DNA from: Hippophae tibetana
Lineage: Eukaryota; Streptophyta; Magnoliopsida; Rosales; Elaeagnaceae
Length of the DNA: 64,000 nucleotides
Assembly: GCA_037013495.1 (NCBI GenBank)
Contig: CM072810.1
Span: 38,779,843 to 38,843,842, forward strand
Reading direction: 5' to 3'
Of this stretch, positions 1 to 13,063 are shown in pieces. The first letter of the stretch is position 1. Each line of letters begins with the position of its first letter. The notes beneath the pieces are model-generated. The model saw only the letters and a list, made by a program, of their open reading frames with translations. It made no database searches and was not told where the DNA came from. A program made the translations under genes and the position numbers.

Positions 1-2760
1 TGAATCTAATACCAATGAAGAGAAAATATCAATACTTTCCCATAGATTTACTAAATTTCTTAGAAAGAATAAACCCATTTTTAGGGATTTAAGAAAAAGG
101 TAATCCGAGCTCTAAAATGATTATTTCAATGAATTTATAGTTGTATTTCTTCCATGAAACTTGAAACATTTTGGGGACCACTCATATAGGCATTTGAACA
201 AAAAACTAAATCTAGAACTATGCAGCTGAAAATAAATTTTGAAATCTATATCATGCAAGAGGATGAAACTTTGAACAAATTCTATGCAGGTTTTTGAATC
301 ATTATCAACTACCCGTACAATTTGGATGGACCTATTTGGGAAAAAAAGTAGATTGAGAAAATTGTTGTTAGACTACATTATCATTTTCAAGAAAAAGATA
401 CCTTGCTTAAATCCATATAGAAGGCCTGTGAACTTACTGTTAAATGAATCAGTTGCGAAATTATTCGAACTGCATTATTTGTTGCCAAGATGATAGCAAT
501 CCACTTTCGCGGATGGAAAGAGCTTGACTTTATAGACATCAAGTATAGTGGTACGAGCGAAGCTATTTTGACACAATTGTTAGAAATGATGAATCTATTA
601 CCAATGAAGAGAAAATATCTATACTTTCCCATAGATTTACTAAATTTCTTAGAAAGAATAAACCCGTTTTTAGGGATTTAAAAAAAAGGTAATCCGAGCT
701 CTAAAATGATTATTTCAATGAATTTATAGTTGTATTTCTTCCAAGCGACTTCAAACATTTTGGAGACCACTCATATATGCATTTGAGCAAAAAACTAAAT
801 CTAGAACTATGCAGTCGAACATAAATTTTGAACGCTATATCATGCAAGTGGATGAAACTTTGAACAAATTCTATGCAGGTTTTTGAATCATTATCAACTA
901 CCCGTACAATTTGGATGGACCTATTTGGAAAAAAAAGTAGATTGAGAAAATTGTAGTTAGCCTACATTATCATTTTCAAGAAAAAGATACCTTCCTTAAA
1001 TCCATATTGAAGGCCTGTGAACTTACTGTTAAATGAATCAGTTGGGAAATTATTCGAACTACATTATTTGTTGCCAAGATGATAGCAATCCACTTTCGTG
1101 GACGGAAAGAGCTTGACTTTATATACATCAAGTATAGTGGTACGAGCGAAGCTATTTTGACACAATTGTTAGAAATGATGAATGTAATACCAATGAGGAG
1201 AAAATATCAATACTTTCCTAGAGATTTACTAAATTTCTTAGAAAGAATAAACCCGTTTTTAGGGATTTAAGAAAAAGGTAATCCGAGCTCTAAAATGATT
1301 ATTTCAATGAATTTATAGTTGTATTTGTTCCAAGCAACTTCAAACATTTTGGAGACCACTTATATAGGCATTTGAACAAAAAACTAAATCTAGAACTATG
1401 CAGCTGAACATAAATTGTGAACTCTATATCATGCAAGAGGATGAAACTTTGAACAAATTCTATGCAGGTTTTTCAATCATTATCAACTGCCCGTACAATT
1501 TGGATGGACCTATTTGGAAAAAAAAAGTAGATTGAGAAAATTGTTGTTAGCCTACATTATCATTTTCAAGAAAAAGATACCTTGCTTAAATCCATATAGA
1601 AGGCCTGTGAACTTACTGTTAAATGAATCAGTTGCGAAATTATTCGAACTGTATTATTTGTTGCCAAGATGATAGCAATCCACTTTCGCGGATGGAAGGA
1701 GCTTGACTTTATAGACATCAAGTATAGTGGTACGAGCGAAGCTATTTTGACACAATTATTAGAAATGATGAATCTAATAACAATGAAGAGAAAATATCTA
1801 TACTTTCCCATAGATTTACTAAATTTCTTAGAAAGAATAAACCCGTTTTTAGGGATTTAAAAAAAAGGTAATCCGAGCTCTAAAATGATTATTTCAATGA
1901 ATTTATAGTTGTATTTCTTCCAAGCGACTTCAAACATTTTGGAGACCACTCATATAGGCATTTGAGCAAAAAACTAAATCTAGAACTATGCAGCTAAACA
2001 TAAATTTTGAACTCTATATCGTGCAAGAGGATGAAACTTTGAACAAATTCTACGCAGGATTTTGAATCATTATCAACTACCAGTACAATTTGGATGGACC
2101 TATTTGGGAAAAAAAGTAGATTGAGAAAATTGTTGTTAGCCTACATTATCATTTTCAAGAAAAAGATACCTTGCTTAAATCCATATAGAAGGCCTGTGAA
2201 CTTACTGTTAAATGAATCAGTTGCGAAATTATTCGAACTGCATTATTTGTTGCCAAGATGATAGCAATCCACTTTCGCGGATGGAAAGAGCTTGACTTTA
2301 TAGACATCAAGTATAGTGGTACGAGCGAAGCTATTTTGACACAATTGTTAGAAATGATGAATCTAATAACAATGAAGAGAAAATATCTATACTTTCCCAT
2401 AGATTTACTAAATTTCTTAGAAAGAATAAACCCGGTTTTAGGGATTTAAAAAAAAGGTAATCCGAGCTCTAAAATGATTATTGCAATGAATTTATAGTTG
2501 TATTTCTTCCAAAAAACTTCAAACATTTTGGAGACCACTCATATATGCATTTGAACAAAAAACTAAATCTAGAACTATGCAGCTGAACATAAATTTTGAA
2601 CTCTATATCGTGCAAGAGGATGAAACTTTGAACAAATTCTACGCAGGATTTTGAATCATTATCAACTACCAGTACAATTTGGATGGACCTATTTGGGAAA
2701 AAAAGTAGATTGAGAAAGTTGTTGTTAGCCTACATTATCATTTTCAAGAAAAAGATACCT
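1..2760 (+). repeat. Monomer series that recurs near 36-39 kb (left copy)
   Basis: The series with anchors at 490, 1079 and 1669 pairs with those at 36413, 37002 and 37592 at a constant offset of 35923 bp; the 2258 monomer pairs best with 38769 (offset 36511, one extra monomer). Diagnostic shared variants are TTCCATGAAACTTG near 150, GAAAATAAATTTTGAAATC near 228, TATCAATACTTTCCTAGAG near 1206, AACCCGGTTTTAGG near 2429 and TTCCAAAAAACTTC near 2507. The left copy has private changes such as AATGTAATACCAATGAGG near 1182, so the duplication is not brand new. Confidence 0.8.
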
Positions 2761-3675
2761 TGCTTAAATCCATATAGAAGGCCTGTGAACTTACTGTTAA
2801 ATGAATCAGTTGGGAAATTATTCGAACTGCATTATTTGTTGCCAAGATGATAGCAACCCATTTTCGTGGACGGAAAGAGCTTGACTTTATAGACATCAAG
2901 TATAGTGGTACGAGCGAAGCTATTTTGACAAAATTGTTAGAAATGATGAATCTAATACCAATGAAGAGAAAATATCTATACTTTCCCATAGATTTACTAA
3001 ATTTCTTAGAAAGAATAAACCCGTTTTTAGGGATTAAAGAAAAAGGTAATCCGAGCTCTAAAATGATTATTGCAATAAATTTATAGTGATATTTCTTCCA
3101 AGAAACTTCAAACATTTTGGAGACCGCTCATATATGCATTTGAACAAAAAACTAAATCTAGAACTATGCAGCTGAACATAAATTTTGAACGCTATATCGT
3201 GCAAGAGGATGAAACTTTGAACAAATTCTATGCAGGTTTTTGAATCATTATCAACTACCCGTACAATTTGGATGGACCTATTTGGGAAAAAAAGTAGATT
3301 GAGAAAATTGTTGTTAGCCTACATTATCATTTTCAAGAAAAAGATACCTTGCTTAAATCCATATAGAAGGGCTGTGAACTTACTGTTAAATGAATCAGTT
3401 GCGAAATTATTCGAACTGCATTATTTGTTGCCAAGATGATAGCAATCCACTTTCGCGGATGGAAAGAGCTTGACTTTATAGACATCAAGTAGCGTTGTAC
3501 GAGCGAAGCTATTTTGACACAATTGTTAGAAATGATGAATCTATTACCAATGAAGAGAAAATATCTATACTTTCCCATAGATTTACTAAATTTCTTAGAA
3601 AGAATAAACCCGTTTTTAGGGATTTAAAAAAAAGGTAATCCGATCTCCAAAATGATTATTTCAATGAATTTATAG

Positions 3676-4215
3676 TTGTATTTCTTCCAAGCAGCTTCAA
3701 ATATTGTGGAGACCACCCATATAGGTATTTGGCCAAAAAATAAATCTAGAACTATGCAGCTGAACAAAAAATTTGAACTCTATATCATGCAAGAGGATGA
3801 AACTTTGAACAAATTCTACGCAGGTTTTTCAATCATTATCAACTACCCGTACAATTTGGATGGACCTATTTGGAAAAAAAAGTAGATTGGGAAAATTGTA
3901 GTTAGCCTACATTAGCATTTCCAAGAAAAAGATACCTTGCTTAAATCCATATAGAAGGCCTGTGAACTTACTGTTAAATGAATCAGTTGGGAAATTATTC
4001 GAACTGCATTATTTGTTGCCAAGATGATAGCAATCCACTTTCGTGGACAGAAAGAGCTTGACTTTATAGACATCAAGTATAGTGGTACGAGCGAAGCTAT
4101 TTTGACACAATTGTTAGAAATGATGAATCTAATACCAATGAAGAGAAAATATCTATACTTTCCCATAGATTTACTAAATTTCTTAGAAAGAATAAACCCG
4201 TTTTTAGGGATTTAA
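3676..4215 (+). pseudogene. Gag-like fossil frame, open-frame monomer
   Basis: This monomer keeps the left-half frame (ETTHIG, KKFELYIMQEDE and NKFYAGF are present). It carries four internal stops, one more than the reference, because CATTATCAT has become CATTAGCAT near 3912. The right part has the CAGAAAGAG variant after the anchor at 4024. Not expressed as far as the sequence shows. Confidence 0.5.
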
Positions 4216-4254
4216 GAAAAAGGTAATCCGAGCTTTAAAATGATTATTGCAATG

Positions 4255-6268
4255 AATTTATAGTGGTATTTCTTCCAAGAAACTTCAAACATTTTGGAGA
4301 CCACTCATATATGCATTTGAACAAAAAACTAAATCTAGAACTATGCAGCTGAACATAAATTTTGAACTCTATATCGTGCAAGAGGATGAAACTTTGAACA
4401 AATTCTATGCAGGTTTTTGAATCATTATCAACTACCCGTACAATTTGGATGGACCTATTTGGGAAAAAAAGTAGATTGAGAAAATTGTTGTTAGCCTACA
4501 TTATCATTTTCAAGAAAAAGATACCTTGCTTAAATCCATATAGAAGGCCTGTGAACTTACTAGTAAATGAATCAGTTGCGAAATTATTCGAACTGCATTA
4601 TTTTTTGCCAAGATGATAGCAATCCACTTTCGCGGATGGAAAGAGCTTGACTTTTTAGATATCAAGTATAGTTTTACGAGCGAAGCTATTTTGACACAAT
4701 TGTTTGAAATGATGAATCTATTACCAATGAAGAGAAAATATCTATACTTTCCCATAGATTTACTAAATTTCTTAGAAAGAATAAACCCGTTTTTAGGGAT
4801 TTAAAAAAAAGGTAATCCGAGCTCTAAAATGATTATTTCAATGAATTTATAGTTGTATTTCTTCCAAGCGACTTCAAACATTTTGGACACCACTCATATA
4901 GGCATTTGAGCAAAAAACTAAATCTAGAACTATGCAGCTGAACATAAATTTTGTACTCTATATCATGCAAGAGGATGAAACTTTGAACAAATTCTACGCA
5001 GGTTTTTCTATCAATTTCAAGTACCCGTACAATTTGGATGGACCTATTTGGAAAAAAAAGTAGATTTAGAAAATTGTTGTTAGCCTACATTATCATTTCC
5101 AAGAAAAAGATACCTTGCTTAAATCCATATAGAAGCCCTATGAACTTACTGTTAAATGAATCAGTTGCGAAATTATTCGAACAGCATTATTTGTTGCCAA
5201 GATGATAGCAATCCACTTTCGCGGATGGAAAGAGCTTGAATTTATAGACATCAAGTATAGTTGTACGAGCGAAGCTATTTTGACACAATTGTTAGAAATG
5301 ATGAATCTATTACCAATGAAGAGAAAATATCTATACTTTCCCATAGATTTACTAAATTTCTTAGAAAGAATAAACCCGTTTTTAGGGATTTAGGAAAAAG
5401 GTAATCCGAGCTCTAAAATGATTATTGCAATGAATTTATAGTGGTATTTCTTCCAAGAAACTTCAAACATTTTGGAGACCACTCATATATGCATTTGAAC
5501 AAAAAAGTAAATCTAGAACTATGCAGCTGAACATAAATTTTGAACTCTATATCTTGCAAGAGGATGAAACTTTGAACAAATTCTATGCAGGTTTTTGAAT
5601 CATTATCAACTACCCGTACAATTTGGATGGACCTATTTGGGAAAAAAAGTAGATTGAGAAAATTGTTGTTAGCCTACATTATCATTTTCAAGAAAAAGAT
5701 ACCTTGCTTAAATCCATATAGAAGGCCTGTGAACTTACTGGTAAATGAATCAGTTGCGAAATTATTCGAACTGCATTATTTTTTGCCAAGATGATAGCAA
5801 TCCACTTTCGCGGATGGAAAGAGCTTGACTTTTTAGATATCAAGTATAGTTGTACGAGCGAAGCTATTTTGACACAATTGTTTGAAATGATGAATCTATT
5901 ACCAATGAAGAGAAAATATCTATACTTTCCCATAGATTTACTAAATTTCTTAGAAAGAATAAACCCGTTTTTAGGGATTTAAAAAAAAGGTAATCCGAGC
6001 TCTAAAATGATTATTTCAATGAATTTATAGTTGTATTTCTTCCAAGCGACTTCAAACATTTTGGACACCACTCATATAGGCATTTGAGCAAAAAACTAAA
6101 TCTAGAACTATGCAGCTGAACATAAATTTTGAACTCTATATCATGCAAGAGGATGAAACTTTGAACAAATTCTACGCAGGTTTTTCTATCAATTTCAAGT
6201 ACCCGTACAATTTGGATGGACCTATTTGGAAAAAAAAGTAGATTTAGAAAATTGTTGTTAGCCTACAT
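4255..6268 (+). repeat. Two-monomer duplication, 1178 bp step
   Basis: Segment 4255-5090 recurs at 5433-6268. Shared private variants are CATTATTTTTTGCC (near 4596 and 5774), GACTTTTTAGATATC, CAATTGTTTGAAATG and TTTCTATCAATTTCAAG (near 5006 and 6183). The copies differ by ACTAGTAAATG versus ACTGGTAAATG and GTTTTACG versus GTTGTACG. Confidence 0.78.
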
Positions 6269-8460
6269 TATCATTTTCAAGAAAAAGATACCTTGATTAA
6301 ATCCATATAGAAGGCCTGTGAACTTACTGTTAAATGAATAAGTTGGGAAATTATTCGAACTGCATTATTTGTTGCCAAGATGATAGCAATCCACTTTCGT
6401 GGACGGAAAGAGCTTGACTTTATAGACATCAAGTATAGTGGTACGAGCGAAGCTATTTTGACACAATTGTTAGAATTGATGGATCTAATACCAATGAAGA
6501 GAAAATATCTATACTTTCCCATAGATTTACTAAATTTCTTAGAAAGAATAAACCCGTTTTTAGGGATTTAAAAAAAAGGTAATCCGATCTCCAAAATGAT
6601 TATTTCAATGAATTTATAGTTGTATTTCATCCAAGTAGCTTCAAACATTGTGTCGACCACCCATATAGGTATTTGGCCAAAAAATAAATCTAGAACTATG
6701 CAGCTGAACAAAAAATTTGAACTCTATATCATGCAAGAGGATGAAACTTTGAACAAATTCTATGCAGGTTTTTGAATCATTATCAACTACCCGTACAATT
6801 TGGATGGACCTATTTGGGAAAAAAAGTAGATTGAGAAAATTGTTGTTAGCCTACATTATCATTTTCAAGAAAAAGATACCTTGCTTAAATCCATATAGAA
6901 GGCCTGTGAACTTACTGTTAAATGAATCAGTTGCGAAATTATTCGAACTGCATTATTTGTTGCAAAGATGATAGCAATCCACTTTCGCGGATGGAAAGAG
7001 CTTGACTTTATAGACATCAAGTATCGTTGTACGAGCGAAGCTATTTTGACACAATTGTTAGAAATGATGAATCTATTACCAATGAAGAGAAAATATCTAT
7101 ACTTTCCCATAGATTTACTAAATTTCTTAGAAAGAATAAACCCGTTTTTAGGGATTTAAAAAAAAGGTAATCCGATCTCCAAAATGATTATTTCAATGAA
7201 TTTATAGTTGTATTTCTTCCAAGCAGCTTCAAATATTGTGGAGACCACCCATATAGGTATTTGGCCAAAAAAAAAATCTAGAACTATGCAGCTGAACAAA
7301 AAATTTGAACTCTATATCATGCAAGAGGATGAAGCTTTGAACAAATTCTACGCAGGTTTTCCAATCATTATCAACTACCCGTACAATTTGGATGGACCTA
7401 TTTGGAAAAAAAAGTAGATTGGGAAAATTGTAGTTAGCCTACATTAGCATTTCCAAGAAAAAGATACCTTGCTTAAATCCATATAGAAGGCCTGTGAACT
7501 TACTGTTAAATGAATCAGTTGGGAAATTATTCGAACTGCATTATTTGTTGCCAAGATGATAGCAATCCACTTTCGTGGACGGAAAGAGCTTGACTTTATA
7601 GACATCAAGTATAGTGGTACGAGCGAAGCTATTTTGACACAATTGTTAGAAATGATGAATCTAATACCAATGAAGAGAAAATATCTATACTTTCCCATAG
7701 ATTTACTAAATTTCTTAGAAAGAATAAACCCGTTTTTAGGGATTTAAAAAAAAGGTAATCCGAGCTCTAAAATGATTATTTCAATGAATTTATAGTTGTA
7801 TTTCTTCCAAGCGACTTCAAACATTTTGGAGACCACTCATATAGGCATTTGAGCAAAAAACTAAATCTAGAACTATACAGTCGAACATAAATTTTGAACT
7901 CTATATCATGCAAGAGGATGAAACTTTGAACAAATTCTACGCAGGTTTTTCAAACATTATCAACTACTCGTACAATTTGGATGGACCTATTTGGAAAAAA
8001 AAGTAGATTGACAAAATTGTTGTTAGCCTACATTATCATTTTCAAGAAAAAGATACCTTGCTTAAATCCATATAGAAGGCCAGTGAACTTACTGTTAAAT
8101 GAATCAGTTTGGAAATTATTCGAACTGCATTATTTGTTACCAAGATGATAGCAATCCACTTTCGTGGACGGAAAGAGCTTGACTTTATAGACATCAAGTA
8201 TAGTGGTACGAGCGAAGCTATTTTGACACAATTGTTAGAATTGATGGATCTAATACCAATGAAGAGAAAATATCTATACTTTCCCATAGATTTACTAAAT
8301 TTCTTAGAAAGAATAAACCCGTTTTTAGGGATTTACAAAAAAGGTAATCCGAGCTCTAAAATGATTATTTCAATGAATTTATAGTTGTATTTCTTCCAAG
8401 CGACTTCCAACATTTTGGAGACCACTCATATAGGCATTTGAGCAAAAAACTAAATCTAGA
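6000..8460 (+). repeat. Long block, first copy (left part)
   Basis: This stretch recurs at 13064-15525 with a constant offset of 7064 bp (12 monomers). Shared markers are TTTTGGACACC, TTGATTAAATCC, GAATAAGTTGGG, GAATTGATGGATC, ATTGTGTCGACC, TTGTTGCAAAGATG, AAGTATCGTTGTACG and the TTTACAAAAAAGG read-through end of the 8145 monomer. Confidence 0.83.
7208..7747 (+). pseudogene. Gag-like fossil frame, open-frame monomer
   Basis: The frame is preserved with AAAAAAAAAATC in place of AAAAAATAAATC (Lys for Asn) and GAAGCTTTG in place of GAAACTTTG. It shares the extra CATTAGCAT stop with the copies at 3676 and 14272. It is the left member of the first of three tandem two-monomer units. Confidence 0.5.
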
Positions 8461-10825
8461 ACTATGCAGCTGAACAAAAAATTTGAACTCTATATTATGC
8501 AAGAGGATGAAGCTTTGAACAAATTCTACGCAGGTTTTCCAATCATTATCAACTACCCGTACAATTTGGATGGACCTATTTGGAAAAAAAAGTAGATTGG
8601 GAAAATTGTAGTTAGCCTACATTAGCATTTCCAAGAAAAAGATACCTTGCTTAAATCCATATAGAAGGCCTGTGAACTTACTGTTAAATGAATCAGTTGG
8701 GAAATTATTCGAACTGCATTATTTGTTGCCAAGATGATAGCAATCCACTTTCGTGGACGGAAAGAGCTTGACTTTATAGACATCAAGTATAGTGGTACGA
8801 GCGAAGCTATTTTGACACAATTGTTAGAAATGATGAATCTAATACCAATGAAGAGAAAATATCTATACTTTCCCATAGATTTACTAAATTTCTTAGAAAG
8901 AATAAACCCGTTTTTAGGGATTTAAAAAAAAGGTAATCCGAGCTCTAAAATGATTATTTCAATGAATTTATAGTTGTATTTCTTCCAAGCGACTTCAAAC
9001 ATTTTGGAGACCACTCATATAGGCATTTGAGCAAAAAACTAAATCTAGAACTATACAGTCGAACATAAATTTTGAACTCTATATCATGCAAGAGGATGAA
9101 ACTTTGAACAAATTCTACGCAGGTTTTTCAAACATTATCAACTACTCGTACAATTTGGATGGACCTATTTGGAAAAAAAAGTAGATTGACAAAATTGTTG
9201 TTAGCCTACATTATCATTTTCAAGAAAAAGATACCTTGCTTAAATCCATATAGAAGGCCAGTGAACTTACTGTTAAATGAATCAGTTTGGAAATTATTCG
9301 AACTGCATTATTTGTTACCAAGATGATAGCAATCCACTTTCGTGGACGGAAAGAGCTTGACTTTATAGACATCAAGTATAGTGGTACGAGCGAAGCTATT
9401 TTGACACAATTGTTAGAATTGATGGATCTAATACCAATGAAGAGAAAATATCTATACTTTCCCATAGATTTACTAAATTTCTTAGAAAGAATAAACCCGT
9501 TTTTAGGGATTTACAAAAAAGGTAATCCGAGCTCTAAAATGATTATTTCAATGAATTTATAGTTGTATTTCTTCCAAGCGACTTCCAACATTTTGGAGAC
9601 CACTCATATAGGCATTTGAGCAAAAAACTAAATCTAGAACTATGCAGCTGAACAAAAAATTTGAACTCTATATTATGCAAGAGGATGAAGCTTTGAACAA
9701 ATTCTACGCAGGTTTTCCAATCATTATCAACTACCCGTACAATTTGGATGGACCTATTTGGAAAAAAAAGTAGATTGGGAAAATTGTAGTTAGCCTACAT
9801 TAGCATTTCCAAGAAAAAGATACCTTGCTTAAATCCATATAGAAGGCCTGTGAACTTACTGTTAAATGAATCAGTTGGGAAATTATTCGAACTGCATTAT
9901 TTGTTGCCAAGATGATAGCAATCCACTTTCGTGGACGGAAAGAGCTTGACTTTATAGACATCAAGTATAGTGGTACGAGCGAAGCTATTTTGACACAATT
10001 GTTAGAAATGATGAATCTAATACCAATGAAGAGAAAATATCTATACTTTCCCATAGATTTACTAAATTTCTTAGAAAGAATAAACCCGTTTTTAGGGATT
10101 TAAAAAAAAGGTAATCCGAGCTCTAAAATGATTATTTCAATGAATTTATAGTTGTATTTCTTCCAAGCGACTTCAAACATTTTGGAGACCACTCATATAG
10201 GCATTTGAGCAAAAAACTAAATCTAGAACTATACAGTCGAACATAAATTTTGAACTCTATATCATGCAAGAGGATGAAACTTTGAACAAATTCTACGCAG
10301 GTTTTTCAAACATTATCAACTACTCGTACAATTTGGATGGACCTATTTGGAAAAAAAAGTAGATTGACAAAATTGTTGTTAGCCTACATTATCATTTTCA
10401 AGAAAAAGATACCTTGCTTAAATCCATATAGAAGGCCAGTGAACTTACTGTTAAATGAATCAGTTTGGAAATTATTCGAACTGCATTATTTGTTACCAAG
10501 ATGATAGCAATCCACTTTCGTGGACGGAAAGAGCTTGACTTTATAGACATCAAGTATAGTGGTACGAGCGAAGCTATTTTGACACAATTTTTAGAATTGA
10601 TGGATCTAATACCAATGAAGAGAAAATATCTATACTTTCCCATAGATTTACTAAATTTCTTAGAAAGAATAAACCCGTTTTTAGGGATTTACAAAAAAGG
10701 TAATCCGAGCTCTAAAATGATTATTTCAATGAATTTATAGTTGTATTTCTTCCAAGCGACTTCCAACATTTTGGAGACCACTCATATAGGCATTTGAGCA
10801 AAAAAACTAAATCTAGAACTATGCA
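7292..10825 (+). repeat. Two-monomer higher-order unit, three tandem copies of 1178 bp
   Basis: Units begin at 7292, 8470 and 9648, each at a CTGAACAAAAAATTTG that follows ATGCAG. Each unit holds one monomer with CATTAGCATTTCC and one with CAGTTTGGAAATTATTC, TTGTTACCAAG and GAATTGATGGATC. Copies 2 and 3 share TATATTATGC where copy 1 has TATATCATGC, and copy 3 has a private CAATTTTTAG in place of CAATTGTTAG. The equivalent position in the second copy of the long block (14356-15530) carries only one unit. Confidence 0.86.
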
Positions 10826-12600
10826 GTCGACCATAAATTTTGAACTCTATATCATGCAAGAGGATGAAACTTTGAACAAATTCTACGCAGGTTTTTCAAA
10901 CATTATCAACTACTCGTACAATTTGGATGGACCTATTTGAAAAAAAAAGTAGATTGACAAAATTGTTGTTAGCCTACATTATCATTTTCAAGAAAATGAT
11001 ACCTTGCTTAAATCCATATTGAAGGCCTGTGAACTTACTGTTAAATGAATCAGTTGGGAAATGATTCGAACTGCATTATTTGTTGCCAAGATGATAGCAA
11101 TCCACTTTCGCGGACAGAAAGAGCTTGACTTTATATACATCAAGTATAGTGGTACGAGCAAAGCTATTTTGACACAATTGTTAGAATTGATGAATCTAAT
11201 ACCAATGAAGAGAAAATATCTATACTTTCCCATAGATTTACTAAATTTCTTAGAAAGAATAAACCCATTTTTAGGGATTTAAGAAAAAGGTAATACGAGC
11301 TCTAAAATAATTATTTCAATGAATTTATAGTTGTATTTCTTCCTAGAAACATGAAACATTTTGGAGACCACCCATATAGGCATTTGAACAAAAAACTAAA
11401 TCTAGAACTCTGCACCTGAACATAAATTTTGAACTCTATATCATGCAAGAGGATGAAACTTTGAACAAATTCTATGCAGGTTTTTGAATCATTATCAACT
11501 ACCCGTACAATTTGGATGGACCTATTTGGGAAAAAAAGTAGATTGAGAAAATTGTTGTTAGACTACATTATCATTTTCAAGAAAAATATACCTTGCTTAA
11601 ATCCATATAGAAGGCCTGTGAAGTTACTGTTAAATGAATCAGTTGCGAAATTATTCGAACTGCATTATTTGTTGCCAAGATGATAGCAATCCACTTTCGC
11701 GGATGGAAAGAGCTTGACTTTATAGACATCAAGTATAGTGGTACGAGCGAAGCTATTTTGACACAATTGTTAGAAATGATGAATCTAATACCAATGAAGA
11801 GAAAATATCTATACTTTCCCATAGATTTACTAAATTTCTTAGAAAGAATAAACCCGTTTAGGGATTTAAAAAAAAGGTAATCCGAGCTCTAAAATGATTA
11901 TTTCAATGAATTTATAGTCGAATTTCTTCCAAGCGACTTCAAACATTTTGGAGACCACTCATATAGGCATTTGAGCAAAAAACTAAATCTAGAACTATGC
12001 AGTCGAACATAAATTTTGAACTCTATATCATGCAAGAGGATGAAACTTTGAACAAATTCTACGCAGGTTTTTCAAACATTATCAACTACTCTTACAATTT
12101 GGATGGACCTATTTGAAAAAAAAAGTAGATTGACAAAATTGTTGTTAGCCTACATTATCATTTTCAAGAAAAAGATACCTTGCTTAAATCCATATTGAAG
12201 GCCTGTGAACTTACTGTTAAATGAATCAGTTGGGAAATTATTCGAACTACATTATTTGTTGCCAAGATGATAGCAATCCACTTTCGTGGACAGAAAGAGC
12301 TTGACTTTATATACATCAAGTATAGTGGTACAAGCGAAGCTATTTTGACACAGTTGTTAGAAATGATGAATCTAACACCAATGAAGAGAAAATATCTATA
12401 CTTTCCCATAGATTTACTAAATTTCTTAGAAAGAATAAACCCGTTTTTAGGGATTTAAAAAAAAGGTAATCCGATCTCCAAAATGATTATTTCAATGAAT
12501 TTATAGTTGTATTTCTTCCAAGCAGGTTCAAACATTTTGGAGACCACCCATATAGGTATTTGGCCAAAAAATAAATCTAGAACTATGCAGCTGAACAAAA
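10826..12600 (+). repeat. Long block, first copy (right part)
   Basis: This stretch recurs at 15533-17307 with offset 4707 bp (8 monomers). Shared markers are AAGAAAATGATACC, TACGAGCAAAGC, GAACTCTGCACCTG, AAGAAAAATATACC, a 2 bp deletion (AACCCGTTTAGGG) at about 11853 and 16560, and TATAGTCGAATTTC at 11914 and 16621. The change of offset from 7064 to 4707 relative to the left part equals two lost or gained 1178 bp units. Confidence 0.83.
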
Positions 12601-13046
12601 ATTTTGAACTCTATATCATGCAAGAGGATGAAACTTTGAACAAATTCTACGCAGGTTTTTCAAACATTATCAACTACTCGTACAATTTGGATGGACCTAT
12701 TTGGAAAAAAAAGTAGATTGACAAAATTGTTGTTAGCCTACATTATCATTTTCAAGAAAAAGATACCTTGCTTAAATCCATATTGAAGGCCAGTGAACTT
12801 ACTGTTAAATGAATCAGTTGGGAACTTATTCGAAGTACATTATTTGTTGCCAAGATGATAGCAATCCACTTTCGTGGACGGAAAGGGCTTGACTTTATAT
12901 ACATCAAGTATAGTGGTACGAGCGAAGCTATTTTGACACAATTGTTAGAAATGATGAATCTAATACCAATGAAGAGAAAATATCTATACTTTCCCATAGA
13001 TTTACTAAATTTCTTAGAAAGAATAAACCCGTTTTTAGGGATTTAA
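12507..13046 (+). pseudogene. Gag-like fossil frame with the fewest stops
   Basis: This is the most open copy in the window. The usual second stop is absent because ATATAGAAG is ATATTGAAG here, leaving only TAG at 12714-12716 and TGA at 12810-12812 within 180 codons before the terminal TAA. The left part is of the open-frame subtype, while the right part (GATTGACAAAATTG, GGGAACTTATTCG, TATATACATC) is typical of a different subfamily, so the monomer is a mosaic. It probably reflects recombination rather than selection for coding. Confidence 0.52.
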
Positions 13047-13063
13047 AAAAAAGGTAATCCGAG

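Noticed and set aside
284-493. A 69-codon sense ORF beginning ATGCAGGTTTTT in many monomers
   Set aside because: It is the +1 alternative frame over the gag-like segment. Only its length, not any motif, speaks for it, and the competing frame carries the family-like motifs.
387-632. An 81-codon minus-strand ORF, also present in most monomers
   Set aside because: It lies antisense to the sense frame, is broken or extended by single changes in several monomers, and shows no recognisable domain. I treat it as a shadow frame.
490-681. A 63-codon sense ORF starting at the anchor ATG, repeated in nearly every monomer
   Set aside because: It recurs because the DNA unit recurs. Between copies many changes alter residues (position 9 is Trp, Arg or Gln; 16 is Asp, Tyr or Ala; 21 is Gly or Cys; 38 is Pro, Thr or Arg), which does not suggest purifying selection. 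It is the tail of the longer stop-containing frame, and B monomers lack the ATG.
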